Assembly: GCA_020829485.1 (NCBI GenBank)
Contig: JAIVFU010000070.1
Location: 1 to 34,783, forward strand
Reading direction: 5' to 3'
Source: Nostoc sp. CHAB 5834
GTDB lineage: Bacteria; Cyanobacteriota; Cyanobacteriia; Cyanobacteriales; Nostocaceae
Length of the DNA stretch: 34,783 nt
In this document: positions 27,000 through 34,783 of the stretch, piece by piece
Layout of the letters: every line of letters begins with the position of its first letter
Position numbering within the stretch: the first letter of the stretch is position 1
Translations under genes and position numbers: made by a program
The notes under the pieces: generated by a model
What the model saw: the letters and a program-made list of their open reading frames with translations, nothing else
Databases searched by the model: none
What the model was told of the DNA's origin: nothing

Positions 27000-28427
27000 G
27001 TGATTATCCAAGGTAGACCTACGGCATCATCAGGGCAATCTAATGCACAACCAGGGGCGGCTAGTCCACATCCTCTGACTGGGGCTGAGTTTTTAGAGAG
27101 CCTTCGTGACGGGCGCGAGGTGTACGTGTATGGAGAAAGGGTCTCTGATGTCACCACTCATCCCGCTTTCCGCAATGCAGCCCGAACGCTCGCACGCCTG
27201 TATGATGCGTTGCACAACCCCGAACTTCAAGGGATACTAACCAGAGAGACTGATACCGGTTCACACACCCGCACGCACAAGTTCTTTGTCGCCAGCCGCA
27301 ATGCACAGGAGCTGCTTGAGGCGCGTGACGCTATTGCCGCTTGGTCGCGCCTTAGCTACGGCTTTGTGAGCCGTTCTCCAGACTACAAGGCATCGTTTAT
27401 GGCTACTTTAGGAACCAACACCGAGTTCTACGCACCGTACCACGAGAACGCGTTGTATTGGTACAAAAAGGTCCAGGAGCGGCTGTGGTTCATGAACCAC
27501 GCCCTTCATAACCCCAATGTTGATCGGAACAAGCCGATGCATGAAGTCGCTGATGTCTTTGTACACGTACAAAAGGAGACTGATGCCGGGGTCGTGGTTA
27601 GCGGAGCCAAGATGGTCGCTACTGGCGCGGCTCTCACCAACTTCAACTTCATCGCCCCTGTCTCGACGCTCCCAATCGAGAAGGAGGAATTCGCCCTAGT
27701 TTTCATCGCACCCATGAATGCCTCAGGACTAAAGCTCATCTGTCGTCCGTCCTATGAAATGACAGCTGCGGTCATGGGATCTCCGTTTGACTATCCGCTC
27801 TCAAGCCGGATGGACGAGAACGACGCAGTACTTGTCTTTGACAATGTACTCGTCCCTTGGGAGAACGTGCTAGTCTATCGCGACCTGGAAAAAGCTCAAC
27901 GCTTCTTCCCTAACTCAGGGTTCCTGCCACGCGCACTTCTGCATGGCTCCACGCGCCTCGCGGTCAAATTAGACTTTGTGGCTGGTTTGTTATTAAAGGC
28001 GATCGAGGCCACGGGGGTTGATAAATTCCGTGGCGTTCAGGTCAACGTAGGCGAGGTTCTCGCTTGGCGCAATCTCTTTTGGGGACTCAGTACTGCTCAG
28101 GCCTTGAACGCTGTTCCTGGTCCGAACGGCACAGTTCTACCTAACCCAGAATACAGCTTGGCTTATCGCGCACTTGCCCCCAGTGCATGGACTAAAATCA
28201 AAGCCATCATAGAAGATGTAGTCGCAGGAGGGTTGATTGTCATGCCCTCCAGTGCAGAAGACTTTAAAAACCCGGAGCTAAAACCGTACCTGGAGCGGTT
28301 CTACCGTGGCTCCAATGGCTATGATGCGGTTGCTAAAACCAAGTTGATGAAGCTTCTGTGGGACGCGATCGGCAGCGAGTTCGGGGGACGGCAGGAGCTT
28401 TTTTCGCAGGCATTTGTTCCGTCCTAA
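27000..28427 (+). CDS. HpaB-type flavin-dependent phenol 3-hydroxylase
   Basis: A 475-residue protein of the 4-hydroxyphenylacetate 3-monooxygenase (HpaB) family with an acyl-CoA-dehydrogenase-like fold. A low-complexity leader (about 1-25) precedes the family start [20 protein letters not shown]. The active-site region [19 protein letters not shown] carries the expected Arg/Tyr residues, and the flavin-binding core includes [20 protein letters not shown]. The C-terminus has [20 protein letters not shown]. The enzyme hydroxylates phenols ortho to an existing OH using reduced FAD supplied by an HpaC-type reductase, and no reductase gene is in the window. It sits between the methyltransferase and tyrA genes, which suggests catechol formation followed by O-methylation. 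The gene is visibly richer in G+C than the flanking accessory DNA. Confidence 0.88.
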   Translation: MIIQGRPTASSGQSNAQPGAASPHPLTGAEFLESLRDGREVYVYGERVSDVTTHPAFRNAARTLARLYDALHNPELQGILTRETDTGSHTRTHKFFVASRNAQELLEARDAIAAWSRLSYGFVSRSPDYKASFMATLGTNTEFYAPYHENALYWYKKVQERLWFMNHALHNPNVDRNKPMHEVADVFVHVQKETDAGVVVSGAKMVATGAALTNFNFIAPVSTLPIEKEEFALVFIAPMNASGLKLICRPSYEMTAAVMGSPFDYPLSSRMDENDAVLVFDNVLVPWENVLVYRDLEKAQRFFPNSGFLPRALLHGSTRLAVKLDFVAGLLLKAIEATGVDKFRGVQVNVGEVLAWRNLFWGLSTAQALNAVPGPNGTVLPNPEYSLAYRALAPSAWTKIKAIIEDVVAGGLIVMPSSAEDFKNPELKPYLERFYRGSNGYDAVAKTKLMKLLWDAIGSEFGGRQELFSQAFVPS

Positions 28428-28702
28428 TCAATACCTTCGCCAATTTACGAGAGTGAGATGATGATATTTTAACCATTAACTCCCATTTCTTTGAGGGTTG
28501 GTAAAAACAATCAGTCCTAAAAATTGCTTTAAGATTTCCCGCAAGGGTTTTTTAACGTATTGACAGCAGGATAAGGGTGGATCTGCCTATCTGCGCCCGA
28601 TCTGCTCAACTTCGCCCGGATTTGGCGTTCTCCGGTTAGCTTTCGGTCTTTGAGGCGAACATCTGCTTTTCAGTTAAGTTGATAGTACCCAACAGAAGTA
28701 TA

Positions 28703-29833
28703 ATGATCCAAGACAAGCTTAAACAAATCGACCAAGACCTGATTGAGCTACTAGGCAAAAGAATTGCCGTCTTGGCAGAATCAGAACTTCCTTGCCTAGA
28801 TGAACAATTAGACAATTTTACACCACTCCTTGCCTCTGCTAGTGTTCCAGAGTTCGTTTGGAAAAACATAGTCATAAATTGTGTTCACGCCGCCGCCACC
28901 GCATCCGAATCCCCGGCTAATGTATTGCCGCGACGGATTACTGTGATTGGCGGGCGGGGGATGATGGGGCGCTTCTTCACTTCTCGGCTTTCTGCTGCAG
29001 GGCATGAAGTTAATATTCTTGAACAGGACGACTGGAACCAAGCCGATAAACTGTTAGCTGAGGTGGATTTGGTATTAGTCTGCGTTCCCATAGAACATAC
29101 GCTAGATGTGATCCGCAAGGCAGCCAGATACCTTGATCCGACTACCGCTCTAGCCGACATCACCAGCATCAAGGTCCCGATAGTACAAGCCATGCTTGAG
29201 TACCATCGAGGACCTGTACTGGGCTTGCATCCGATGTTTGGTTCAGGCGTCAAATCGTTCTTGTCGCAAAGCGTCGTCCTCTGTCCGGGTCGTAGAGATT
29301 CGGCGTTCCAATGGTTGCTAGACCTGATTAAAAGTGAGGGCGGCAAACTGATTGTGTGCACACCTGAAGAACACGACCAGATGATGGTAGCTGTTCAAGC
29401 AATACGACACTTTTCTACATTTAGCCTCGGTGTATTCCTAGCAGAAGAAGGGCTTAATCTAGACCGCAGCTTGCAGTTCTCTACCCCACTTTCCCGTCTG
29501 CAACTCGCTATGGTTAGACGCTTGTTCGCTCAAAGCGCATCCCTTTCTTTCGACATCATGCTTGCTACAGAAGAGCGCCGTGAGACCATTGGCAGACTGG
29601 CAACTACTTATAACCGTTTAGCGCAGTTGGTTGGAAACATGGACCGAGATTCCCTAATCCGTGAGTTTGAGCAAGTCCGCAGCGCTTTTGGAAAAAAAAC
29701 CGCCGGAACTCTAGAGGAAAGCACTTATTTCATCAACTTCCTCAGCACACTACTGGCAGCCGACGAGGTCGAACTGCGTCGTAGTCAAGAGGAAAAAGTT
29801 GAGTTCATTGGGAGCCAAGCGCTTTTTGCGTGA
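28703..29833 (+). CDS. tyrA: TyrA: prephenate dehydrogenase with degenerate chorismate mutase domain
   Basis: A 376-residue protein laid out like enteric T-protein. The N-terminal AroQ-like helix (MIQDKLKQIDQDLIELLGKR) is followed by a shortened segment (ESELPCLDEQLDNF). The first catalytic Arg of AroQ aligns with Gln3 and the following conserved Lys is missing, so mutase activity is doubtful. The dehydrogenase half has the NAD site VIGGRGMMGRF (about 81-91), the substrate motif GLHPMFGSG with His176 and the catalytic-type QAIRHFSTF with His236, all as in active enzymes. It converts prephenate to 4-hydroxyphenylpyruvate, the HPPD substrate, which explains its place here. ATG 28703 is preferred over TTG 28679 because the conserved helix begins there. 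An IS982 remnant begins 12 bp after the stop. Confidence 0.88.
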   Translation: MIQDKLKQIDQDLIELLGKRIAVLAESELPCLDEQLDNFTPLLASASVPEFVWKNIVINCVHAAATASESPANVLPRRITVIGGRGMMGRFFTSRLSAAGHEVNILEQDDWNQADKLLAEVDLVLVCVPIEHTLDVIRKAARYLDPTTALADITSIKVPIVQAMLEYHRGPVLGLHPMFGSGVKSFLSQSVVLCPGRRDSAFQWLLDLIKSEGGKLIVCTPEEHDQMMVAVQAIRHFSTFSLGVFLAEEGLNLDRSLQFSTPLSRLQLAMVRRLFAQSASLSFDIMLATEERRETIGRLATTYNRLAQLVGNMDRDSLIREFEQVRSAFGKKTAGTLEESTYFINFLSTLLAADEVELRRSQEEKVEFIGSQALFA

Positions 29834-29845
29834 AAAGCAACAAGT

Positions 29846-30941
29846 TAACGTGAGTTCGACGGTTAGAAAAAGGCAAAAAGCTTGCTAGATATGAAGCGCG
29901 AGAAACTGGATACTAAAGAGCGATCGCTAAGATTAATTGAGAATTAACTAAAAAATCACAAAAAAATGCCGAGACTAAAAATATCTAAGAAAAATAAGGG
30001 TCAGGGCTTAGTGTACCATTGTATCTCGCCTTGATATCACGCAAATCTTCGCTCGTTGTGGATGATTTCTGCAATCAGTGGCAAAGTTTATGGCAACAAG
30101 TACCACAGTTACCATCCACCAAAGGAGAACGTCGCAGTCAGTCCAGGATGCATTTATCGGAAGTGATGACAATAGTAATCGCGTTTCATGGCAGCGGTTA
30201 TAAGACTTTTAAGGAGTTTTATACGTTGCACGTACTACAAAGTTGGCGTGGAGCATTTCCAAACTTGGTCAGCTACACAAGGTTTGTAGAACTCATGCCT
30301 TGGTGTTTAATGTTGTCGTGTTCTTTTTTGCATACACGTTATTGAGAAATTACAGGGATTAGCTTTATTGATTCCACGCCAATTAATGTTTGTCACAACT
30401 GTCGAGTGCATTCTCACAAAGTGTTTAAAGGATTAGTGAAATGGGGCAAAAATTCACCTTCGCTGGCATTTTGGATTCAAGCTTCATTTAATTATTAATG
30501 ATTGTGGAGAATTACTCGCATTTTCACTAACACAAGCATTCGTAGATGACCGAAAACCAGTCCCAGACATGAGTAAGGACTTAATTGGCAAACTGTTTGG
30601 TGACAGAGGATAATCTGGTCAAAAATTGTTTGAAGAGTTATATGAGCGAGGGTTACAGTTAGTCACAAAATCTAAGAAAAAAATGAAAAATCGTTTGGTA
30701 AAACTGATTGACAAGATTTTATTACGCAAACGTGCTCTAATTGAATGGGTCAATGATCATCTGAAAAATATATGTCAAATAGAACACTCCCGCTATCGTA
30801 GTCCATTTAACTTTTTGGTTAACTTGATAGCTGGTTTAGCTGCTTATACCTATTTGCCTAAAAAACCTTCAATTGACATTTACCCAAAAGATTTGCCTAC
30901 ACTACCTCCTGCCATTTTTTAGTTCCGTCGAACTCACGTTA
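29846..30941. mobile_element. Decayed IS982-family element between tyrA and the oxidase gene
   Basis: Perfect 17-bp inverted repeats, TAACGTGAGTTCGACGG at 29846-29862 and its complement at 30925-30941, enclose a broken IS982 transposase. No target duplication was recognised. The element lies 12 bp after tyrA and 106 bp before the multicopper oxidase gene, so it interrupts what may have been one operon. Confidence 0.8.
30019..30922 (+). pseudogene. IS982-family transposase, multiply frameshifted
   Basis: The N-terminal part (KGERRSQSRMHLSEVMTIVI, then FKEFYTLHVLQSWRGAFPN) breaks near 30330. The middle continues in other frames with the first Asp in SFIDSTPINVCHNC. The C-terminal part carries the second Asp (FGDRG, followed by an in-frame TAA) and then [40 protein letters not shown] with the catalytic Glu, and [20 protein letters not shown]. 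With several shifts and a stop it should be inactive. Confidence 0.85.
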
Positions 30942-31047
30942 CTTTTACGATGACAAAACATGACTAACATCTAGCTATTTGAATAATCATTGTGATCGCA
31001 AAGCTACAAACGTAAATTATGTATACTTTTTAGGAACAAATTAAGCA

Positions 31048-32781
31048 ATGTTAACTAGAAGGCAATTAATAATGGCAAGTGCTGGGCTTGGAGCCGGATT
31101 TCTCGTTCCGGCGATGTTTAAGCCGAAGAGAACCCATGCAGCTTTGCCGCAGATCACAAAATTTACCGAGCCTCTGCCTATCCCGTCCGCAAATGCAGCA
31201 CCCAGCACCTTAAATATAGCAGCGAGTTCCCACTCGTTCCACAGCAATCTAGAAGCAGGTGCCACATGGGGCTATGGTGGGGCTGACTATCTCGGCCCTA
31301 CTATTGAGGTTACTCGCGGTACACCACTAACTATCACAGCAACTAATAACTTGGGGTCTCACCCCCTAGCGAACTCACTCAACCAAAAATTGCATGGTAT
31401 GCTCGCGTCCGACAAAACTCGCCCAAGGGTGTCGTTGCACCTGCATGGTAGCAACTCAGAACCAAAAAGTGATGGTTTTCCAACAGACACTTTTATGCCA
31501 GGACAGTCTTATGTGTACAACTTCAACAACAACCAGGAAGCTGCGACGTTGTGGTATCACGACCATGCCCTTGGGATCACCAGCCTGAACGTGTTAGCTG
31601 GTCTAGCTGGAATGTACCTGATTAGAGATATCGATGATCCTGTAGGTGGCAATGGGCCATTAGATATTCCTGCAGGCGCTCCCTATGAAGTGCCATTGAT
31701 CTTACAGGATCAGATATTTAACGAAGATGGTTCGCTGTTTTACCCACCTCAGTGGCCTGTGGAATTTCTTGGTGATGTCGCCATTGTTAACGGTAAAGCT
31801 TGGCCAAATTTAAATGTAGATCGTACTGTTTATCGGTTTCGGATAGTCAACGCCTCAAACGCCCGAACCTACAATCTTAGACTGTCCTCGAAACAACCAA
31901 TTATTCAAATTGGGACTGACGGAGGGATGCTCAACGCTCCGCAGTCGATGTCTAGGCTGTTGCTATCTCCTGGCGAGCGGGCTGATGTACTAATAGACTT
32001 CTCCAACAGCTTACCAGGTGAAAAAATTGTCTTGGAAAATGAGGCTGCTTCACCGTTTCCCTTTGGCAGAGTCAACGCAGTACTTAATTTTAATTCCCCA
32101 TTGCCTGAAATTATGCAGTTTACAGTGAATGCGGGTGCTGCTGCCCCGAAAGCGATACCTCAAACACTGCGATTACATAAACCCTTGATTACTCCAATTG
32201 CTACTAAACCAGTACGACAGCGCTTTTTAACTCTAGTAGAAATTCCTAGTCCAACTGGACCTCATGTAGTATTACAAAACTATGTTTACTGGGATGAAGC
32301 ACTCAAAGACCCGGAACTGATGGAGCGACCAAAGGTTGATACCATTGAGCAGTGGAACATCATCAATCTTCAGCCAGTTGCCCATCCGGTTCACCTGCAT
32401 CTGGTCTTTTTCCAGATCCTGAATCGGCAAAAGATTAATACAGCCCGGTACTTGAAGGCATACTTGGCCACAGGCTCTCGTACAGTAATTACAGACCATA
32501 TACCTCCGGGTGGAGCGACAGTGCCAGCTAGCTATCCACCGCCTAACCCAACTCCTTTTACTATAGGTTCGCCAAGACCACCAGCACCGAATGAATTTGG
32601 CTGGAAGGACACAGTGCTTGTTTATCCTGGGGAAGTGACTCGTCTTATCGTCCCGTTCGGCGCTCAAGCTGCGGAGAATTTACCTTTTGGTAACTCTTTC
32701 ACAGGGCGTTTTGTTTGGCACTGCCATATGCTCGATCACGAAGATAACGAAATGATGTTACCTTTTGATGTCATACCATAG
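31048..32781 (+). CDS. Tat-exported multicopper oxidase (CotA/bilirubin-oxidase-like laccase)
   Basis: A 577-residue three-cupredoxin oxidase. The N-terminus (TRRQLIMASAGLGAGFLVPA) is a twin-arginine signal, so the folded, copper-loaded enzyme should act in the periplasm or outside. All four copper motifs are present: HLHG (131-134), WYHDH (169-173), HPVHLH (446-451) and HCHMLDHEDNEM (558-569), with Met569 as the axial type-1 ligand. Such enzymes oxidise phenols, catechols, hydroquinones or metals while reducing O2 to water. Downstream of an aromatic hydroxylase and methyltransferase it could turn a hydroquinone or catechol into a quinone or couple phenols. AGGA lies 10-13 nt before the ATG. 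It is separated from tyrA by the IS982 remnant, so it may now have its own promoter. A separate copper- or manganese-detoxifying role is the alternative. Confidence 0.9.
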   Translation: MLTRRQLIMASAGLGAGFLVPAMFKPKRTHAALPQITKFTEPLPIPSANAAPSTLNIAASSHSFHSNLEAGATWGYGGADYLGPTIEVTRGTPLTITATNNLGSHPLANSLNQKLHGMLASDKTRPRVSLHLHGSNSEPKSDGFPTDTFMPGQSYVYNFNNNQEAATLWYHDHALGITSLNVLAGLAGMYLIRDIDDPVGGNGPLDIPAGAPYEVPLILQDQIFNEDGSLFYPPQWPVEFLGDVAIVNGKAWPNLNVDRTVYRFRIVNASNARTYNLRLSSKQPIIQIGTDGGMLNAPQSMSRLLLSPGERADVLIDFSNSLPGEKIVLENEAASPFPFGRVNAVLNFNSPLPEIMQFTVNAGAAAPKAIPQTLRLHKPLITPIATKPVRQRFLTLVEIPSPTGPHVVLQNYVYWDEALKDPELMERPKVDTIEQWNIINLQPVAHPVHLHLVFFQILNRQKINTARYLKAYLATGSRTVITDHIPPGGATVPASYPPPNPTPFTIGSPRPPAPNEFGWKDTVLVYPGEVTRLIVPFGAQAAENLPFGNSFTGRFVWHCHMLDHEDNEMMLPFDVIP

Positions 32782-33093
32782 TCTGTAACAAAACTAGGTC
32801 AATATAAACACAACAGAACTTTTGTAATCCCTCTTTTGTTACCTTCGGTAGAGAATAATTTGTAACCCTTGCCCAGATAGGATTTTAACTGTAAAGCTTT
32901 CTTTGAAGATTCCTATTAGCTTGCGATCGCTAATCTTCCCACTAAATCTAGGTTTCATCATTTAGCCCCGATTTTTATTTCCCCAGAGTGACAAAAGCGT
33001 CCGAGGAAAGCGATCGCTTCCCAATGGATGTAAAGAAACATTTCTGTTTCTTAGAAGAGGGATAACTGTATTTACTTTAATAAGATAACTGTA
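32782..33093. other. Intergenic with HIP1 sites and repeat copy 2
   Basis: No gene or T-run terminator is evident. It holds two HIP1 octamers and the paired repeat described at 33010-33054. Confidence 0.5.
33010..33054 (+). repeat. HIP1 plus GGATGTAAA-type repeat, copy 2
   Basis: GCGATCGC (33010-33017) is followed 8 nt later by GGATGTAAAGAAACATTTCT and GTTTCTTAG. Within it AAGAAACA and TGTTTCTT form a perfect 8-bp stem around TTTC. It lies 40 bp before the exported-protein gene and matches the copy at 20950-20998. Confidence 0.6.
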
Positions 33094-34203
33094 ATGAACA
33101 AAGTTTCTGCTCTCACAATTAGTGCTATTTACTCAATTTTGTTTAGTTTTCTCGCTACAGATAAATCTGCTTTTGCGGTAGCTGAGAGCGAACCGAATAA
33201 CTCTTTTGCTGATAGACAATTTTTATTATCTGGTAGCACCAGTGTAAATGCACAACTAATCGGTGAAAACCTTGATTATTTTACATTCTCAAATCTTAAG
33301 TCGGGAAATTTATTTACGGCGCAGATAAATACAAACGCATTTGACCCTCTTTTGGCTTTGCTTGATGATTTTGGTAGTATCTTAGCGATTAATGATGATA
33401 GTTCAGACAATAGTGTTTTGCCGATACTAACTGGAAGAATACCAACAAGCAATAGTTTAAATTTTGCAGTGTCTGGTTTGAGAGATATTAATTTAATCGG
33501 TAATCACTTTGAATCTGGCCCCTATACACTATTATTAAACTCATTCAATTCCCCTAAGCCTTCTGTTAACGAAACATTGATTAATAATAGTTTTGAAAGC
33601 AATGATTTTGCTGGCTGGACAACCATAGGCTCCACCAGTATTGTTGACAAAATTTCTGGTAGTAGTGCAACCGCAGGAAATCTCCAGGCTTTATTATCAA
33701 CTGGAGGTGCTACATTTACTGATTCAATTATTGAAGAATTTATCGGGTTAGAAGCTGGCAGTTTAGACAATCTTGGCAATGGAAATGCAACTTCTGGCTC
33801 TGCTATTCAACAAACATTCATGGCAGAGGCAGGAGATATTTTAACTCTCGATTGGAATTTCTTGACGAATGAAGTACAGTTTCCGCCTCTGAATGATTTT
33901 TCTTTCGTTACAATTAGTTCTCTCTCAGAACTGGCTGACACATCCTCAGCAAGGTTAAATTCATCAACAATACAGTTTTTTCAAGAGACAGGTTTTCAAA
34001 CTTTCTCTTTCAAAATACACAGTACTGGAATGTACACTTTAGGAATTGGCGTTACAGATGTTGGTGATAACAATATTGATTCTAGCTTATTAGTTGATAA
34101 TGTTAGACTCATCTCAGTTCCTGACAAAACGTCAGTTTTAGGTATATTAGCATTTGGTATTTTAGGAGCTATTTCAGTTTTAAAACGGCTAGCAACACTG
34201 TAG
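33094..34203 (+). CDS. Exported PEP-CTERM-like protein with pre-peptidase-type domain
   Basis: A 369-residue protein. The signal peptide (MNKVSALTISAIYSILFSFL ... SAFA) is followed by a region about 33-150 (ESEPNNSFADRQFLLSGSTS, LDYFTFSNLKSGNLFTAQIN, DPLLALLDDFGSILAINDD) typical of bacterial pre-peptidase C-terminal-like beta domains. A second beta-rich module (about 155-335) resembles secreted carbohydrate- or surface-associated domains (NNSFESNDFAGWTTIGS). The C-terminus VPDKTSVLGILAFGILGAIS followed by VLKR is a sorting tail of PEP-CTERM layout, in which the usual Pro-Glu-Pro is replaced by Pro-Asp-Lys. It should be anchored or released at the cell surface by the exosortase system. It is 312 bp after the oxidase gene and probably not part of the pathway. 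Confidence 0.75.
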   Translation: MNKVSALTISAIYSILFSFLATDKSAFAVAESEPNNSFADRQFLLSGSTSVNAQLIGENLDYFTFSNLKSGNLFTAQINTNAFDPLLALLDDFGSILAINDDSSDNSVLPILTGRIPTSNSLNFAVSGLRDINLIGNHFESGPYTLLLNSFNSPKPSVNETLINNSFESNDFAGWTTIGSTSIVDKISGSSATAGNLQALLSTGGATFTDSIIEEFIGLEAGSLDNLGNGNATSGSAIQQTFMAEAGDILTLDWNFLTNEVQFPPLNDFSFVTISSLSELADTSSARLNSSTIQFFQETGFQTFSFKIHSTGMYTLGIGVTDVGDNNIDSSLLVDNVRLISVPDKTSVLGILAFGILGAISVLKRLATL

Positions 34204-34339
34204 TAAATCCGATTGGTAGTAAATTATTTGTAGTTTTTCACTCTCCCCCCATCCACAAGATATGAGGCGTAGGTAAAAGGTAAGGATTCAGGTGGCAGGG
34301 TATTGACAAAGGGCACACTTGAGAGGGAATATCGCAAAT

Positions 34340-34690
34340 ATGAACCAAAACCTGCCTCAAGAATTAGATAGAAAAAGCTTGAACCAGTTATCGAAAGAAG
34401 AACTGGTGGAAATAATTATTGAGCAGAGCAAGGTAATACGTGAGTTACAGAAAATAATCTACGAACTACACCTTGAAGTAGAACGGTTAAAAGTTAGCAG
34501 AGATTTGGACAGCAAGACTTCATCGAAACCACCATCTGGGGACATTCTGAAAAAGAGTGAAAACAAAAAAGCTCCCCCCCAAGAGGAATCGAGTCATCCC
34601 AAGAGAAAACCAGGCGGGCAGCCAGGACATCAGGGAAAAACGCGTAAGGGTTTTGGCCCTAGCTATCTAATTGGTGTTGTTTGCAAGTAA
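34340..34690 (+). pseudogene. IS66-like transposase, 5' fragment
   Basis: The N-terminus of an IS66-like/DUF6444-type transposase: a helical segment (LNQLSKEELVEIIIEQSKVI), then DSKTSSKPPSGDILKK and the basic KRKPGGQPGHQGKTRKGFGP. After GFGP (about 34660) the sequence leaves the family and stops 9 codons later (SYLIGVVCK), so the zinc-finger and DDE parts are absent. ATG 34340 is preferred to TTG 34319. The remaining 90 bases to the window end show nothing recognisable. The same family supplies the fragment at 1-171. Confidence 0.75.
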
Positions 34691-34783
34691 ACTGAAAAAC
34701 ACCTACCAGCAGACATTCCTCCGTGATAGTAAAGTTACCTAGCCACCGCCCACAAAGACATTTCCCAGATGCCAAACGAATAA

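Noticed and set aside
21492..32781. Scytonemin cluster
   Set aside because: It shares aroG- and tyrA-like genes with scytonemin loci, but ScyA/ScyB/ScyC-type genes, tryptophan genes and tyrosinase are absent, while HPPD, UbiA, HpaB and OMT are not scytonemin genes.
1..34783. tRNA, rRNA, CRISPR arrays, replication origin
   Set aside because: No convincing T-arm/anticodon structures, direct-repeat arrays or iteron/DnaA-box clusters were seen on either strand.

Overview
The window looks like an IS-rich accessory region of a filamentous, heterocyst-forming-type cyanobacterium (Nostoc/Tolypothrix/Scytonema-like). The signs are many HIP1 octamers (GCGATCGC), an AT-rich background, NB-ARC/WD40 proteins with 14 WD repeats, a PEP-CTERM-like exported protein and several transposase families common in Nostocales. 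Chromosome or plasmid cannot be decided from the sequence.

Layout. (1) 1-4.6 kb is a graveyard of broken genes: an IS66-like remnant, a large helical-repeat protein cut at both ends, an IS4 fragment, a decayed Tn5/IS50-like IS4 element with a perfect 23-bp terminal repeat, and two tandem related genes with an effector-associated-type helical adaptor domain, one cut at its 3' end and one at its 5' end. (2) 4.67-7.92 kb: a small XRE regulator behind a promoter framed by palindromes, an apparently intact IS4 element, then a GIY-YIG/XRE fusion protein, two tiny stop-start-overlapping ORFs and a frameshifted ParB/plasmid-ORF-like gene. (3) 7.9-9.8 kb: mostly degenerate sequence with a short inverted-repeat (MITE-like) element. 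(4) 9.8-18.4 kb: two paralogous STAND (NB-ARC) ATPases, each with an N-terminal HTH-like domain and 14 WD40 repeats. Between them lie an antisense ribbon-helix-helix gene and a 625-bp deletion derivative of an ISL3 element that abuts the start codon of the second paralogue. (5) 18.4-21.5 kb: a secreted hypothetical, a haem-oxygenase-like diiron-type enzyme, small ORFs, repeats and hairpins. (6) 21.5-32.8 kb: a co-directional biosynthetic cluster. (7) 33.1-34.8 kb: a PEP-CTERM-like exported protein and the 5' part of an IS66-like transposase.

The most interesting part is the cluster at 21.5-32.8 kb: NTF2/SnoaL-like protein, DAHP synthase, UbiA prenyltransferase, 4-hydroxyphenylpyruvate dioxygenase (HPPD), O-methyltransferase, HpaB-type flavin-dependent phenol hydroxylase, TyrA (with a degenerate chorismate mutase half) and, past an IS982 remnant, a Tat-exported multicopper oxidase. 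Read as a pathway, DAHP synthase and TyrA would raise the supply of 4-hydroxyphenylpyruvate, HPPD would make homogentisate, UbiA would prenylate the ring, HpaB would hydroxylate it, the methyltransferase would cap a hydroxyl, and the laccase-like enzyme would oxidise the product outside the cytoplasm. This predicts a dedicated prenylated, methoxylated (hydro)quinone or meroterpenoid rather than housekeeping tocopherol or plastoquinone. The enzyme families are visible in the sequence; the pathway and product are inference. No flavin reductase, prenyl-diphosphate synthase, transporter or NRPS/PKS is present in the window.
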